NCBI RefSeq assembly: GCF_001050155.1
Contig: NZ_LFVY01000025.1
Coordinates: 1-55,517, forward strand
Length of the DNA: 55,517 bases
Source: Nitratireductor soli
GTDB lineage: Bacteria; Pseudomonadota; Alphaproteobacteria; Rhizobiales; Rhizobiaceae
Reading direction: 5' to 3'
Made by a program: the position numbers and the translations under genes. Of this stretch, positions 1 to 10,021 are shown one piece after another (within the stretch, counting starts at the first letter, position 1; every line of letters begins with the position of its first letter). Under the pieces are notes generated by a model. It was not told where the DNA came from, made no database searches, and saw nothing but the letters and a program-made list of their open reading frames with translations.

Positions 1-3000
1 ATCGTCGTCGATATCAACGATGACGGGCCAAGCGCTGTTGCGGACAGCGGGGGGCCGATCATCGAGGGCTCGACGCTGAATGTGGATGCGGCTTCGGGTG
101 TTCTTGCGAACGACACGGAAGGGGCCGACGGAGCGACGATCCAGGGTGTTCGCGCGGCGGGCGGGGACCTGGTCACCGAGGCGACCGGCAATGTCGGCGT
201 CCAGATCGAGACGGTGCTGGGCTACCTGACGCTCAATGCGGACGGGTCCTACGATTATGTGTCGAAGCCGAACGCGACCGCCACGGCGACGACGGATGTG
301 TTCGTCTACACGCTTGTCGACGGCGACGGCGACGTGTCGACGACGACGTTGACGATCAACATCAACGACAGCGGCCTTGCGACCCCCGACTATACGGTGA
401 CGGTCGACGAGGCGGCGCTCGACACTTCGCTCGAGGGCAGCGACCTGGTCGCCGGCACGGTGACCGGCACACTGGGAACCACGTCGGGGGCGGAGACCGA
501 TGGGGGCACGGCCGCGGCGAGCGGCGGGACCTCGCCCTACACCTATGCGCTGCAGACGGGCGGCAATGCGGTGACGGCGGGCCTCTATGGCTCGATCCAG
601 GTGAACAGCGACGGCAGCTACACCTACACGCTGTCGAAGAACTACCTTGACGGCCTGGCCGATGACGCGACGACCACGATCAACGGGGTCGAGAGCTTCA
701 CCTATGTGGCGACGGATGATCACGGCAACACCGTCACCGGCACCATCACCATCGACGTCGTCGACGATGTGCCGACGGCTGTTGCGGACAGCGGGGGGCC
801 GATCATCGAGGGCTCGACGCTGAATGTGGATGCGGCTTCGGGTGTTCTTGCGAACGACACGGAAGGGGCCGACGGAGCGACGATCCAGGGTGTTCGCGCG
901 GCGGGCGGGGACCTGGTCACCGAGGCGACCGGCAATGTCGGCGTCCAGATCGAGACGGTGCTGGGCTACCTGACGCTCAATGCGGACGGGTCCTACGATT
1001 ATGTGTCGAAGCCGAACGCGACCGCCACGGCGACGACGGATGTGTTCGTCTACACGCTTGTCGACGGCGACGGCGACGTGTCGACGACGACGTTGACGAT
1101 CAACATCAACGACAGCGGCCTTGCGACCCCCGACTATACGGTGACGGTCGACGAGGCGGCGCTCGACACTTCGCTCGAGGGCAGCGACCTGGTCGCCGGC
1201 ACGGTGACCGGCACACTGGGAACCACGTCGGGGGCGGAGACCGATGGGGGCACGGCCGCGGCGAGCGGCGGGACCTCGCCCTACACCTATGCGCTGCAGA
1301 CGGGCGGCAATGCGGTGACGGCGGGCCTCTATGGCTCGATCCAGGTGAACAGCGACGGCAGCTACACCTACACGCTGTCGAAGAACTACCTTGACGGCCT
1401 GGCCGATGACGCGACGACCACGATCAACGGGGTCGAGAGCTTCACCTATGTGGCGACGGATGATCACGGCAACACCGTCACCGGCACCATCACCATCGAC
1501 GTCGTCGACGATGTGCCGATGCCCTTCACGCCGGAGACAGGCTACGTCCTCAACGATGACAACAACAGCTCGACGATGCAGTTGGGCTTCGCCATGAAGG
1601 CGGGCGCGGATGGGGTGGGCGATGTCGTCTTCGACAGCGCGATCAACGGGCAATTGGCCGTTGATGCAAACGGCACGGCGCTTACGTTCAGCGATGGTGT
1701 CTCCGGCCCCCAGGATCTCTATGTCTTCGTCAGTGCCGACGGACATACCCTGGTGGCTTCGACCAATGCCGCGTTCGACATCAGCGGCTACGACCGGGTG
1801 AGTGATCCGGACGGCTCTGACAACAGCGTGGTGTATAATGTCGTGCTAAATCCTGGCACCGATACTTATGATGTAACGGTGGTTCAGGAAACGATTCTGA
1901 ACGGGCCGGCTGAAATTTTCGACGCGGCCAACGCCATCGGCGGTGGCAATTCGGAATTCTTTGGTGTCTTCGGAACGTCCGGTATTTTCGATGCCCTGAT
2001 TTCAGGCAAGGGTAATATCGGCGCAAACGCCAATGACAGCAAGGTCAATACCAATAACTCCGACATCGGTATCGGCGACGGGAATGCTGTCAATGCCAAC
2101 GAAGTCATGCGCATTGATTTCTACGATAACATCACGACACCGGGAACGGATGTCGGTGGTGAGTATGACGTTGGGACGCATGTCACCACGACCACCTTCA
2201 AGCAGGATATGAACTTTACGAACAGCATTGCCACCTTCACTATCAGGGCAGTACTTGCCGACGACGACTTCGTCTACATCGGCGATCCGGCAGGCGAAAC
2301 GACTGTGAACATCTCCGGGGTGACGATCTACAACAGCCTCGGCAATCTGGTTTCGCTTTTCGATTTCCAGACCAACCAGGGTGGTGATGTGATCGATAAT
2401 GGTGACGGCACCTATACGATCACTGGTTTGCCGGCGGGCTGGAGCTATCAGATTGATACGGCTACCGGCTTCAGTGCAGTGGAAATTACCGGTGGTTTCG
2501 ACACCGACCAGAGCACGGCAGATGCGTCTACCAACTTCAAACTCGGCGTATTCGAGATCGGAGCGACGGTTACCCAGGAGCCGATCGACCTGCAGTATGA
2601 CCTGATCGGCTCCGATGGCGATGGTGATGAAACGACCGGCACCTTGAATACCACGATCCTTCCCAACAGCGGAATGAACGTGGTGGGCACCGACGGCGTG
2701 GATGGCACCGCGATTGCGCCGCTTCAGGCGACCAAGCTGGCCGACGACAACATCGTTGCGGGTCTTGCGGGTGACGACTTCCTGTTCGGAGGAGATGGCG
2801 ACGACATTCTGGCCGGCGGCCTCGGTTCCGACAACATGGAAGGTGGCAGTGGCGCGGACACTTTCATCATCGATGCCGACAGCTTGAGCGGATCCATCGA
2901 GGATGTCATCGCCGACTATGATTTCAATGAGAATGACGTGATCGATCTCACGCAGCTTCTCGAAGTTGGTGCTGATCCTGTCGGGAACTATTTCCAGGCC

Positions 3001-3156
3001 ACTGGCAATGAACTCATCGTTGACACGACTGGTGCCGGAAACTTCGATACCAATGCGAATGCGGACGCCTATGTCGTCGCGACCCTCGATACGAGCCTTG
3101 GCGTCAAGATACTCTATGACGACGGTGATGCCACGCCGGGCTCCGACACGGTCTGA
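1..3156 (+). CDS. C-terminal part of a large VCBS/RTX-type secreted adhesin (5' end outside window)
   Basis: The frame is open from base 1 to the TGA at 3154-3156, giving 1051 residues of a longer protein. Residues 13-508 are two tandem 248-residue units. Each unit combines a VCBS-type block (ANDTEGADG, LNADGSYDY, DVFVYTLVDGDGD) with a cadherin-like block (SDGSYTYTLS, TYVATDDHGNT). A lower-repeat region follows at about 510-910, typical of T1SS-143/DUF5801-like adhesin stalks. Around 921-955 there are glycine/aspartate nonapeptides such as FLFGGDGDD and MEGGSGADTF, which are calcium-binding RTX repeats. The final 100 residues look like a type I secretion C-terminal target domain. Secretion by an HlyBD/TolC-like exporter and a role in surface attachment are inferred from the family. 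The exporter genes are not in this window. Confidence 0.85.
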   Translation: MVVDINDDGPSAVADSGGPIIEGSTLNVDAASGVLANDTEGADGATIQGVRAAGGDLVTEATGNVGVQIETVLGYLTLNADGSYDYVSKPNATATATTDVFVYTLVDGDGDVSTTTLTININDSGLATPDYTVTVDEAALDTSLEGSDLVAGTVTGTLGTTSGAETDGGTAAASGGTSPYTYALQTGGNAVTAGLYGSIQVNSDGSYTYTLSKNYLDGLADDATTTINGVESFTYVATDDHGNTVTGTITIDVVDDVPTAVADSGGPIIEGSTLNVDAASGVLANDTEGADGATIQGVRAAGGDLVTEATGNVGVQIETVLGYLTLNADGSYDYVSKPNATATATTDVFVYTLVDGDGDVSTTTLTININDSGLATPDYTVTVDEAALDTSLEGSDLVAGTVTGTLGTTSGAETDGGTAAASGGTSPYTYALQTGGNAVTAGLYGSIQVNSDGSYTYTLSKNYLDGLADDATTTINGVESFTYVATDDHGNTVTGTITIDVVDDVPMPFTPETGYVLNDDNNSSTMQLGFAMKAGADGVGDVVFDSAINGQLAVDANGTALTFSDGVSGPQDLYVFVSADGHTLVASTNAAFDISGYDRVSDPDGSDNSVVYNVVLNPGTDTYDVTVVQETILNGPAEIFDAANAIGGGNSEFFGVFGTSGIFDALISGKGNIGANANDSKVNTNNSDIGIGDGNAVNANEVMRIDFYDNITTPGTDVGGEYDVGTHVTTTTFKQDMNFTNSIATFTIRAVLADDDFVYIGDPAGETTVNISGVTIYNSLGNLVSLFDFQTNQGGDVIDNGDGTYTITGLPAGWSYQIDTATGFSAVEITGGFDTDQSTADASTNFKLGVFEIGATVTQEPIDLQYDLIGSDGDGDETTGTLNTTILPNSGMNVVGTDGVDGTAIAPLQATKLADDNIVAGLAGDDFLFGGDGDDILAGGLGSDNMEGGSGADTFIIDADSLSGSIEDVIADYDFNENDVIDLTQLLEVGADPVGNYFQATGNELIVDTTGAGNFDTNANADAYVVATLDTSLGVKILYDDGDATPGSDTV
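37..1519 (+). repeat. Tandem duplication of a 744-bp adhesin module
   Basis: Bases 37-775 and 781-1519 are identical as far as I can read, with a period of 744 bp (248 codons). Identity stops at base 1520, where CCGAC of the first copy becomes CCGAT. The sequence before base 37 is a different, diverged module end. Identity at synonymous positions indicates a very recent duplication or gene conversion. Further copies may lie upstream of the window. Confidence 0.9.
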
Positions 3157-3275
3157 TCGGAATCCGCCCAGAATGGCGGCTGGAATACTCCGGTCGCCAT
3201 TTGAAAACCGGCTAAGAAAAGTGTATTCCTGACGCAAGGGAAATTCCAAAGACGCTTTCCGTCACGGGGGACTTC

Positions 3276-3632
3276 ATGAAAAAACTGACACTCGGTTTCG
3301 CACTCATCGCCGCAACGGCGCTCACGGGCGGCGTCCAGTCCGCCGATCTGTCGGTGGGCGGTTATTGCCCGGTCGCCGGCAACGCCAAGCTGCTTTCCAT
3401 AGACAACAACGCGGCGCTCTCCACCGAGGTGGTGCGGCTGATGGATGAGGCGGTCGCCGTCGCCGACAGTTCGCAGTGGATCAATTCGGGGCGTCCCGCC
3501 TTCGTCTGGGCGTCCGAGGCGAAGGTTGCCTGCGGCAAGGCCTATGGCTATCTCAGGTCCGAATATCGCGACGAGGACTATCTCAACAAATGCGAGTGTT
3601 TCCACGCGCGCATGGTCCAGTACATGTATTGA
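3276..3632 (+). CDS. Small exported protein with four cysteines, unknown function
   Basis: This 118-residue protein starts with a clear Sec signal peptide (lysines at 2-3, hydrophobic LGFALIAATALTGG, likely cleavage after QSA near residue 23), so the mature part is about 95 residues and periplasmic or secreted. The mature part has four cysteines (in YCPV, VACGK and KCECFH), which could form two disulfides. An aromatic-rich tail ends in VQYMY. The ATG follows GGGGGAC, a usable ribosome site. It lies 119 bp after the adhesin and just before a lipoprotein gene, all on the same strand. I do not recognise the family. A role linked to the adhesin or to the envelope is only suggested by position. 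Confidence 0.7.
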   Translation: MKKLTLGFALIAATALTGGVQSADLSVGGYCPVAGNAKLLSIDNNAALSTEVVRLMDEAVAVADSSQWINSGRPAFVWASEAKVACGKAYGYLRSEYRDEDYLNKCECFHARMVQYMY

Positions 3633-3652
3633 TCGGCCGGGCAGGTTCCGCC

Positions 3653-4885
3653 ATGCGCGAACCGGTAGGCGGTGGCATGCAGCGACATGGGACGGGGAAC
3701 GCAGGGGCGATGCCGGAGCGAATTTCCGATGGGGCACGCTCCGCGCTGCGTGCCCTCCTGCGGTCGCGCGCTGGTGCCCGTCGTCTCCGCTTCATAATGC
3801 TCGCCGCCTCCCTGGCGTTTGCCGGGTGCCAGTCATCGACGGTCGATGACGCTCTCGATGTCGAAGGCGGAAGGGAGAGCAGCGTCGCTGCCGGGATCGA
3901 GACGGTGGGATCCGGACCGGTGGTCATCGGCATGCTCGCCGCGCTCGGAAGCGCCGGCGAGCGGGATCGGCGCGACGGTGCGAAGCTAGCAGCGATGCAA
4001 CTGGGCGGTGATCAGGTCACTCTCGCGGTCTACAATGCCAGGCCGGGCGCTGCGGGCGCCGGCATCGAGGCGTTGATCGGGAGAGGAGCGAAGATCCTCA
4101 TCGGCCCGTCGCGTACCGATCAGCTGGGCGCGTTTTCCGCGGGCGCAGCCGAGGCCCGCCCGCCCGTCGTGGCGTTCCTTCCCAACGGCGTCGCGCGGCC
4201 CCCCGGCATCTTCGCCTTCCTCTCCGACGAAACGGACAGTGCCGTCGAAGTCGCATCCTACGCGGTTCAGGCCGGCCGCAAGAGAATCGTGCTGCTGCAT
4301 CCGCCGGAAATGGAGCAGGCAGGACTTGCGCGCCTGCGCAAGGGCATCGAAGCAAAGGGTGGACAGGTCTCGGCGGCGTTGCCGTTTTCAGCCCGCGCAA
4401 GCGACGGGGTCGCCAGCCAGGGCGCGGTCCTGAAGGCGGCGGATGCCGTGCTTTTGGGGCCAGGGCTGGAATCGCCGGCAGCAGCCGTTGCGGCCCTGCG
4501 CGCAACGGGCGCGTTGTCGTCCGGCGCGCTGATCCTGGGAACATCCGAGCTGCCGGCGCAACGCGGCCTGATGGGCACGCTTGTTTGCCGGGTCGATCAG
4601 GCGGCTGTGGCCGACGTGACCCAGCGGTACAGGGCCGAGTTCGGCCGGGCGATGACGAAGGACGCAGCTTACGGTTTCGATGCCGCCGCCCTGGCGATTG
4701 GCATCATACGGTCGCGTGGTGCGGATGCACTGACGGCAGCGACGCTCAGCGCGCGGGGCGGTTTCAGGGGGCTTCTCGGCGCGTTCCGGTTCACTGCACC
4801 GGGCGACATCGAACGCAATTGCTCCATCTACCGCGTCGAGGGTGACAGCTACCAAATGCAGGATCCGGCGCCCAACGGTTTCTGA
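3653..4885 (+). CDS. Periplasmic-binding-fold lipoprotein (LivJ/LpoA-like)
   Basis: The 410-residue product begins with an Arg-rich stretch followed by a hydrophobic segment and a lipobox-like LAFAGC near residue 59, so it is probably a lipid-anchored periplasmic protein. After a linker the sequence [25 protein letters not shown] opens a type I periplasmic binding fold, as in branched-chain amino acid receptors and the C-terminal domain of the penicillin-binding-protein activator LpoA. Later [12 protein letters not shown] and the tail [11 protein letters not shown] fit the same fold. No transporter genes adjoin it, which favours an envelope-assembly or sensing role over transport. The start is uncertain: ATG at 3653, 3710 and 3797 are in frame. 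I chose 3653 because CAGG lies about 7 bases upstream. Confidence 0.65.
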   Translation: MREPVGGGMQRHGTGNAGAMPERISDGARSALRALLRSRAGARRLRFIMLAASLAFAGCQSSTVDDALDVEGGRESSVAAGIETVGSGPVVIGMLAALGSAGERDRRDGAKLAAMQLGGDQVTLAVYNARPGAAGAGIEALIGRGAKILIGPSRTDQLGAFSAGAAEARPPVVAFLPNGVARPPGIFAFLSDETDSAVEVASYAVQAGRKRIVLLHPPEMEQAGLARLRKGIEAKGGQVSAALPFSARASDGVASQGAVLKAADAVLLGPGLESPAAAVAALRATGALSSGALILGTSELPAQRGLMGTLVCRVDQAAVADVTQRYRAEFGRAMTKDAAYGFDAAALAIGIIRSRGADALTAATLSARGGFRGLLGAFRFTAPGDIERNCSIYRVEGDSYQMQDPAPNGF

Positions 4886-5372
4886 CGCACCGGGCGGGGC
4901 GGCTGCGGCGCTCAACCAAAGTGGGCCTTGGCTTTCCCCCGAAAGGCCGCTTAAATGGATTCCGGGAATGACCAGGATCCACGCGATCGCGCGAGGCCAT
5001 GGATATATCCACGGCTTTGTGATCGGCATCTTGGCAATCCGCACGGCGGGAAACGCGGGAGGCATCGAGTGGGCGGATGTACCTGGCAGGAATCGCATGG
5101 CCACGTGATCGTGTGGCGCGCGTCCCGCTCCTCGCCGTCCACGGATCACCGGATTTCGTCGCATCGATCCCACGCGAAGACCAACCTTCCGTGGCGGGCG
5201 TCCATATCTTGCTGCCTGGTGCGCCGGCAGCCGGATGTCGGGTACGCGCCGACGATATGTCCTTTGAGCATGAGAAATTTTCAGGAGGAAGCGGACAGCC
5301 GGCGGCGTAAGCTGGCTTGGTTGCGCGAAAACTGAGCGTATCCGGGCACAGGCCCGTGCAAGGGAGGAAACG
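4886..5372. other. 487-bp intergenic region with no convincing gene
   Basis: No open frame here has a ribosome site plus a recognisable product. At 4921-4955 a GGCCTT...AAGGCC inverted repeat could act as a weak terminator for the upstream lipoprotein gene, but it lacks a T-run. A 12-bp palindrome TGGATATATCCA lies at 5000-5011. The last 30 bases carry GGGAGGAAACG, the ribosome site of the following gene. The promoter for the molybdenum hydroxylase operon should lie here, but I cannot place it. Confidence 0.5.
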
Positions 5373-5852
<480 letters not shown>

Positions 5853-5866
5853 GGGAGGGCACGAAG

Positions 5867-8230
5867 ATGACGGAACATGGCATTGGCGCCCGCGTCCTGC
5901 GCAAGGAAGACAAGCGCTTCATCACCGGCAAGGGCCGCTACACGGACGACATCAGGAATGAGCGGCAGACCTATGCCGCATTCGTCCGCAGCCCCCACGC
6001 GCACGCGACGGTCAACAGCATCGACAAATCGGCGGCCAGCGCGATGGACGGCGTGATTGCCGTGCTGGACGGCAAGCAGCTCACGGGCGACGGCATCGGC
6101 AATCTCATCTGCGGCTGGGCTGTCTCCTCGAAGGATGGCAGCGGCATGAACATGGGCGCTTGGTCGGCGCTGGCGACCGACCGGGTGCGCTATGTCGGCG
6201 ATGCGGTGGCGATGGTCGTTGCCGAAACGCAGGCGGCCGCCCGTGCCGCCGCCGAGGCTGTCGAGGTCGATTACGGTGAGCTGCCGTCGGTCGTCCAGGC
6301 GGTCGATGCCCTGAAGAAGGGCGCGCCGCAGCTGCATGACAACGCGCCCGGCAACCTGATCTTCGATTGGGGCCTGGGCGACGAGGCGGCCACCGACAAG
6401 GCGCTTGCCGGTGCCGCGCACGTCACCGAGATGCGCATCCTCAACAATCGCCTGGCACCCAACCCGATGGAGCCGCGCTCGGCGATCGCCGCCTATGACG
6501 AGGCGGAGGATCATTACACGCTGCACACCACCAGCCAGAACCCGCATCTGGCGCGACTGGTGTTGTCGGCCTTCTATCAGGTGGCGCCGGAGCACAAGCT
6601 TCGGGTCATCGCGCCGGATGTCGGTGGCGGCTTCGGTTCGAAGATCTACATCTATCCCGAGGAAATCGCCTGCCTGTGGGCGGCGATGAAGACGAAGCGC
6701 TCGGTGAAATGGACGGCGAGCCGTTCGGAGGCCTTCATGACCGACGCGCATGGCCGCGACCATGTCTCGACGGCCAGGATCGGCTTCGACGCCGACAACC
6801 GCATCGTCGGGCTGAAGGTCGACACCATCGCCAATCTCGGCGCCTACATGTCGCTGTTCTCCTCGGCGGTGCCGACCTATCTCTATGCGACGCTTCTGTC
6901 GGGCCAGTACGACATCGCCAACATCTATTGCAACGTGCGCACGGTCTACACCAACACCGTGCCGGTCGACGCCTATCGCGGCGCCGGGCGTCCCGAGGCC
7001 TGTTTCCTCGTCGAGCGCATCATGGAGACGGCGGCGCGCGAGATGGGCGTCGATCCGGCCGAGCTTCGCCGGGTCAATTTCGTCAAGTCGTTTCCGCACC
7101 AGACGCCGGTCATCATGGCCTATGACGTCGGCGATTTCGCCGGCAATCTCGACCAGGCGCTCGAAGCTGCCGACTACAAGGGCTTCCCCGCCCGCAAGGC
7201 GGAAGCGGCCAAGCGCGGCAAGCTGCGCGGCATCGGGCTGGCGTCCTACATCGAGGCCTGCGGCATTGCGCCGTCGGCGGCCGTCGGTTCGCTCGGCGCC
7301 GGCGTCGGTCTCTGGGAAAGCGCCGAGGTGCGGGTCAATCCGGTCGGCACGATCGAGGTGCTGACGGGCAGCCACAGCCATGGGCAGGGGCACGAGACGA
7401 CCTTCGCCCAGGTGGTGGCCGATCGCCTCGATTTGCCGATCGAGAATATCCAGATCGTCCATGGCGATACCGACAAGGTGCAGTTCGGCATGGGCACTTA
7501 TGGTTCGCGCTCGGGACCGGTGGGCCTGTCGGCCATCGTCAAGGCGCTCGACAAGATCGAAGCCAAGGTCAAGAAGATCGCCGCCCATGTGCTGGAGGTT
7601 TCCGAGGACGATCTCGTCATCGAGAATGGCCAGGTCAAGGTCGCCGGCACGGATCGCGCCATGGCCTGGCACGAGGTCGGCCTTGCCGCCTACACGGCGC
7701 ACAATCTGCCGGCCGGCATGGAGCCGGGCCTCAAGGAGGGCGCCTTCTACGACCCGACGAACTTCACCTTCCCGGCCGGCACCTATGTCTGCGAAGTGGA
7801 GGTGGACCCCGAGACGGGCACGACGGAGATCGTCCAGTTCGTCGCTTCCGACGATTTCGGCACCATCATCAACCCGATGATCGTCGAGGGGCAGGTGCAT
7901 GGCGGCATCGCCCAGGGCGTCGGCCAGGCGATGCTGGAGAACGTCGTCTATGACGAGGACGGTCAGCTTCTCTCGGCCAGCTACATGGACTACGCCATGC
8001 CGCGCGCCGACGATCTGCCGAGTTTCACCATTCATCATCACTCGACCAAGAGCCCGTCGAATCCGCTGGGCCTGAAGGGATGCGGCGAGGCGGGAGCCAT
8101 CGGTTCGCCGCCGGCAATCATCAATGCGATCACCGATGCCATCGGCACCAACGCGCTCGACATGCCGGCGACGCCGCCGCGCGTCTGGGCGGCCTTGCAG
8201 ACCGCATCCGCCAAGATCGCCGCTGAATAG
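5867..8230 (+). CDS. Molybdenum hydroxylase large subunit, form II CoxL-like
   Basis: The 787-residue catalytic subunit would bind molybdopterin cytosine dinucleotide. VGGGFGSK (about 252-259) is the dinucleotide-binding loop. AYRGAGRPEA (about 369) is the active-site loop. GCGEAGAIGSPP (about 739) carries the catalytic Glu. True CO dehydrogenases have AYxCSFR with the Cys that binds Cu. Here the loop is AYRGAGR, so this is a form II enzyme of unknown substrate, and CO oxidation should not be assumed. The ATG at 5867 follows GGGAGGGCACGA and gives the family N-terminus IGARVLRKEDKRFITG. Longer in-frame starts would overlap the small-subunit gene and are rejected. Confidence 0.92.
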   Translation: MTEHGIGARVLRKEDKRFITGKGRYTDDIRNERQTYAAFVRSPHAHATVNSIDKSAASAMDGVIAVLDGKQLTGDGIGNLICGWAVSSKDGSGMNMGAWSALATDRVRYVGDAVAMVVAETQAAARAAAEAVEVDYGELPSVVQAVDALKKGAPQLHDNAPGNLIFDWGLGDEAATDKALAGAAHVTEMRILNNRLAPNPMEPRSAIAAYDEAEDHYTLHTTSQNPHLARLVLSAFYQVAPEHKLRVIAPDVGGGFGSKIYIYPEEIACLWAAMKTKRSVKWTASRSEAFMTDAHGRDHVSTARIGFDADNRIVGLKVDTIANLGAYMSLFSSAVPTYLYATLLSGQYDIANIYCNVRTVYTNTVPVDAYRGAGRPEACFLVERIMETAAREMGVDPAELRRVNFVKSFPHQTPVIMAYDVGDFAGNLDQALEAADYKGFPARKAEAAKRGKLRGIGLASYIEACGIAPSAAVGSLGAGVGLWESAEVRVNPVGTIEVLTGSHSHGQGHETTFAQVVADRLDLPIENIQIVHGDTDKVQFGMGTYGSRSGPVGLSAIVKALDKIEAKVKKIAAHVLEVSEDDLVIENGQVKVAGTDRAMAWHEVGLAAYTAHNLPAGMEPGLKEGAFYDPTNFTFPAGTYVCEVEVDPETGTTEIVQFVASDDFGTIINPMIVEGQVHGGIAQGVGQAMLENVVYDEDGQLLSASYMDYAMPRADDLPSFTIHHHSTKSPSNPLGLKGCGEAGAIGSPPAIINAITDAIGTNALDMPATPPRVWAALQTASAKIAAE

Positions 8231-8241
8231 GGAGGCAGGCC

Positions 8242-9039
8242 ATGTACGATCTGAACTATCACCGGGCCACCAGCATCGACGATGCCGTGGCCAAGCGCGC
8301 CGCTGCGTCGGACGGGCAGTTCCTGGCCGGCGGCCAGACGCTGCTGCCGACCATGAAACATCATCTGGCTGCGCCGTCGGACCTGATCGACCTGCGTGGG
8401 ATCGCCGATCTCTCCGGCGTCAAGGTGTCGGACAAGCGTGTCACGATCGGTGCGATGACGACGCACGCGGCCGTTGCCGGAAACGCCGAGCTTGCCAAGG
8501 CCTGCCCGGCGTTGACGGTGCTCGCCGGCGGCATCGGCGACCCGGCGGTGCGCCACCAGGGCACGATCGGCGGCTCCATCGCCACCAACGATCCGGCCGC
8601 TGATTATCCAGCCGGGCTTCTGGCGCTGGGGGCGACCATCCACACCGACAAGCGGGCCATCGCGGCGGATGAGTTCTTCACCGGCCTGTTCTCCACGGCC
8701 CTGGAGGACGGCGAGATCATCACCTCGATCAGTTTCGAGGCGCCTGCGCAATGCGGCTACGCGAAGTTTCCCAACCCCGCCTCGCGCTATGCGATGACCG
8801 GCGTCTTCGCCGCCCGGGGAGCCGATGGCAAGGTGCGTGTTGCCGTAACGGGCGCGGGCGCCGACGGCGTTTTCCGCCACCAGGGTCTGGAGGATGCTCT
8901 TTCGGCCGACTGGTCTGCTTCGGCGGTTGATGGCGTCGCGGTGTCGGCGGACGGGTTGATGTCCGACATCCATTGCGACGCGGCTTATCGCGCCAACCTG
9001 ATCAAGACGATGGCCAGGCGGGCGGTGGCCGCTGCCTGA
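8242..9039 (+). CDS. Molybdenum hydroxylase FAD subunit (CoxM-like)
   Basis: The 265-residue protein has the two FAD-contact motifs of the xanthine oxidase/CoxM medium subunit: AGGQTLLP at about 29-36 and TIGGSIATNDPAADYPA starting near 108. It accepts electrons from the iron-sulfur subunit. The length is slightly short compared with CoxM (about 280-290) but all domains appear present. The start follows GGGAGGCAGGCC, 11 bp after the large-subunit stop. No CoxD, CoxE, CoxF, CoxG or XdhC-like maturation gene follows. The next feature is a hairpin repeat between convergent genes. Confidence 0.92.
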   Translation: MYDLNYHRATSIDDAVAKRAAASDGQFLAGGQTLLPTMKHHLAAPSDLIDLRGIADLSGVKVSDKRVTIGAMTTHAAVAGNAELAKACPALTVLAGGIGDPAVRHQGTIGGSIATNDPAADYPAGLLALGATIHTDKRAIAADEFFTGLFSTALEDGEIITSISFEAPAQCGYAKFPNPASRYAMTGVFAARGADGKVRVAVTGAGADGVFRHQGLEDALSADWSASAVDGVAVSADGLMSDIHCDAAYRANLIKTMARRAVAAA

Positions 9040-9052
9040 GGGCAGGCGCATC

Positions 9053-9145
9053 TTGCAGTCGGGTGGAACACCTGACGTCCGCACAGATGCGGAAAAACAC
9101 AGAAACAGACCGGTCCAGCGGTTCCGTGAAACGCTGGACCGGTCT
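9053..9145 (+). repeat. Triple-hairpin intergenic repeat, copy 1
   Basis: Three stem-loops in series: GTCGGGTG/CACCTGAC at 9058-9076, CCGCA-type at about 9079-9092, and a perfect 14-bp stem AGACCGGTCCAGCG (9107-9120) with CGCTGGACCGGTCT (9132-9145). It lies between the convergent FAD-subunit and gntR genes and may act as a bidirectional transcript end. Related copies are at 11687, 14429, 26848 and 45545. Confidence 0.85.
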
Positions 9146-9184
9146 ATGGCGAAGGCGGGCCGGCGGCGTTTCGCCGCCGCGTCA

Positions 9185-9931
9185 TCAGATTTTCGCGTCG
9201 CGTTCGGAGCGCCGGGTCTTCACCAGCCCCTCGTAATCGAGCGCTCGCGAGTAATCGAGGATATGCACCTTCATCAGCGCGATCAGGCCATTGGCGTCGC
9301 CTGCTTTCAGCTTGTCGAGCAGCTCGTCATGTTCCTCGACGATCAGCCGCAGGTCCTTCTGCAGCGTCGACAGGCCGAAGATGATGGTCAGCTGTCGCGA
9401 CAGCGGCTCCCACATATGCAGCAGGACATCATTGCCGGACAGGCGGCATAGGGTGCGGTGGAAATCGGTGTCGAGCCGGGCGACACCGTAGGAATCGCCC
9501 CGTTCGGCGGCGGCATGCAGTTCCCGCACCACCGCCTCCAGCGGCTCGAGGATGCTCGGGTCCGCCTCCCGCGCCGCGAGCACCTCCTGCGCCGCCAGGG
9601 TTTCCAGCGCCGTGCGGACCTTGAGGATCTTCTCCAGCCGGTCGATGCTGACATCCATCAGGCGCATGCCGCGATAGCGCGCATTCACCACGATGCCCTG
9701 GCTTTCCAGGATGCGCAGGGCTTCGCGCACCGGCACGCGGCTGACATTCAGCGAGCGGGCGACCTCCGCTTCCACCACGCGGTCGCCGGGCAGAAACACG
9801 CCTGTCGCCGTGGCTTCCACGATCGCATCGACGACCTGATCGACCAGCGTCCTGGTTTCGAGCGGCAGAAGCTTCGGCAATGTGCCCTTTCTCGGGCTGG
9901 CTTGGTCTGCGGACATGTTCCTTGATCTCAT
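9185..9931 (-). CDS. GntR-family transcriptional regulator, FCD (FadR) subfamily
   Basis: The 248-residue protein has an N-terminal winged helix (about 20-90, with VARSLNVSRVPVREALRILE as the recognition region) and a C-terminal FCD ligand domain (about 95-230). The FCD metal-site pattern DxxFH is visible in RLDTDFHRTLCRLSGN. Such regulators sense carboxylates or sugar acids and usually repress catabolic operons. The gene is divergent from an oligopeptide-type binding protein. The shared intergenic region holds a 20-bp perfect palindrome (9954-9973), which also occurs at two other promoters of this cluster, so autoregulation and control of the entire block are likely. ATG at 9916 is an alternative start. 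Confidence 0.92.
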   Translation of the reverse strand: MRSRNMSADQASPRKGTLPKLLPLETRTLVDQVVDAIVEATATGVFLPGDRVVEAEVARSLNVSRVPVREALRILESQGIVVNARYRGMRLMDVSIDRLEKILKVRTALETLAAQEVLAAREADPSILEPLEAVVRELHAAAERGDSYGVARLDTDFHRTLCRLSGNDVLLHMWEPLSRQLTIIFGLSTLQKDLRLIVEEHDELLDKLKAGDANGLIALMKVHILDYSRALDYEGLVKTRRSERDAKI

Positions 9932-9953
9932 GCGTCTTGATTGCCTCGTTAAG

Positions 9954-9973
9954 ATCGTATACTATTATACGAT
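9954..9973. promoter_or_regulatory. GntR/FCD operator, site 1
   Basis: ATCGTATACTATTATACGAT has 8-bp perfect arms around CTAT. It sits between the gntR start (9931, minus strand) and the binding-protein gene (10066, plus strand). The same element recurs at 17473-17492 and 23350-23369 and nowhere else that I could find. Palindromic TNGTATAC-like sites are typical of FCD regulators. Confidence 0.8.
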
Positions 9974-10021
9974 AAGTGCAATGCCTCGCCTGTTCGTTTG
10001 GCGCGCGAAACGCCGGTAGCC

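Noticed and set aside
1-1519. CRISPR-like array because of the perfect repeats
   Set aside because: The repeats are 744-bp coding modules in frame, not short repeats with spacers.
3220-3236. TGTATTCCTGACGCA similar to TGTATTTCTGACGCA near 54475
   Set aside because: A single 14 of 15 match is expected by chance in a window of this size, and the surrounding bases do not align.
5000-5011. Palindrome TGGATATATCCA as an operator
   Set aside because: Short, occurs once and has no neighbouring regulator. Reported only within the intergenic description.
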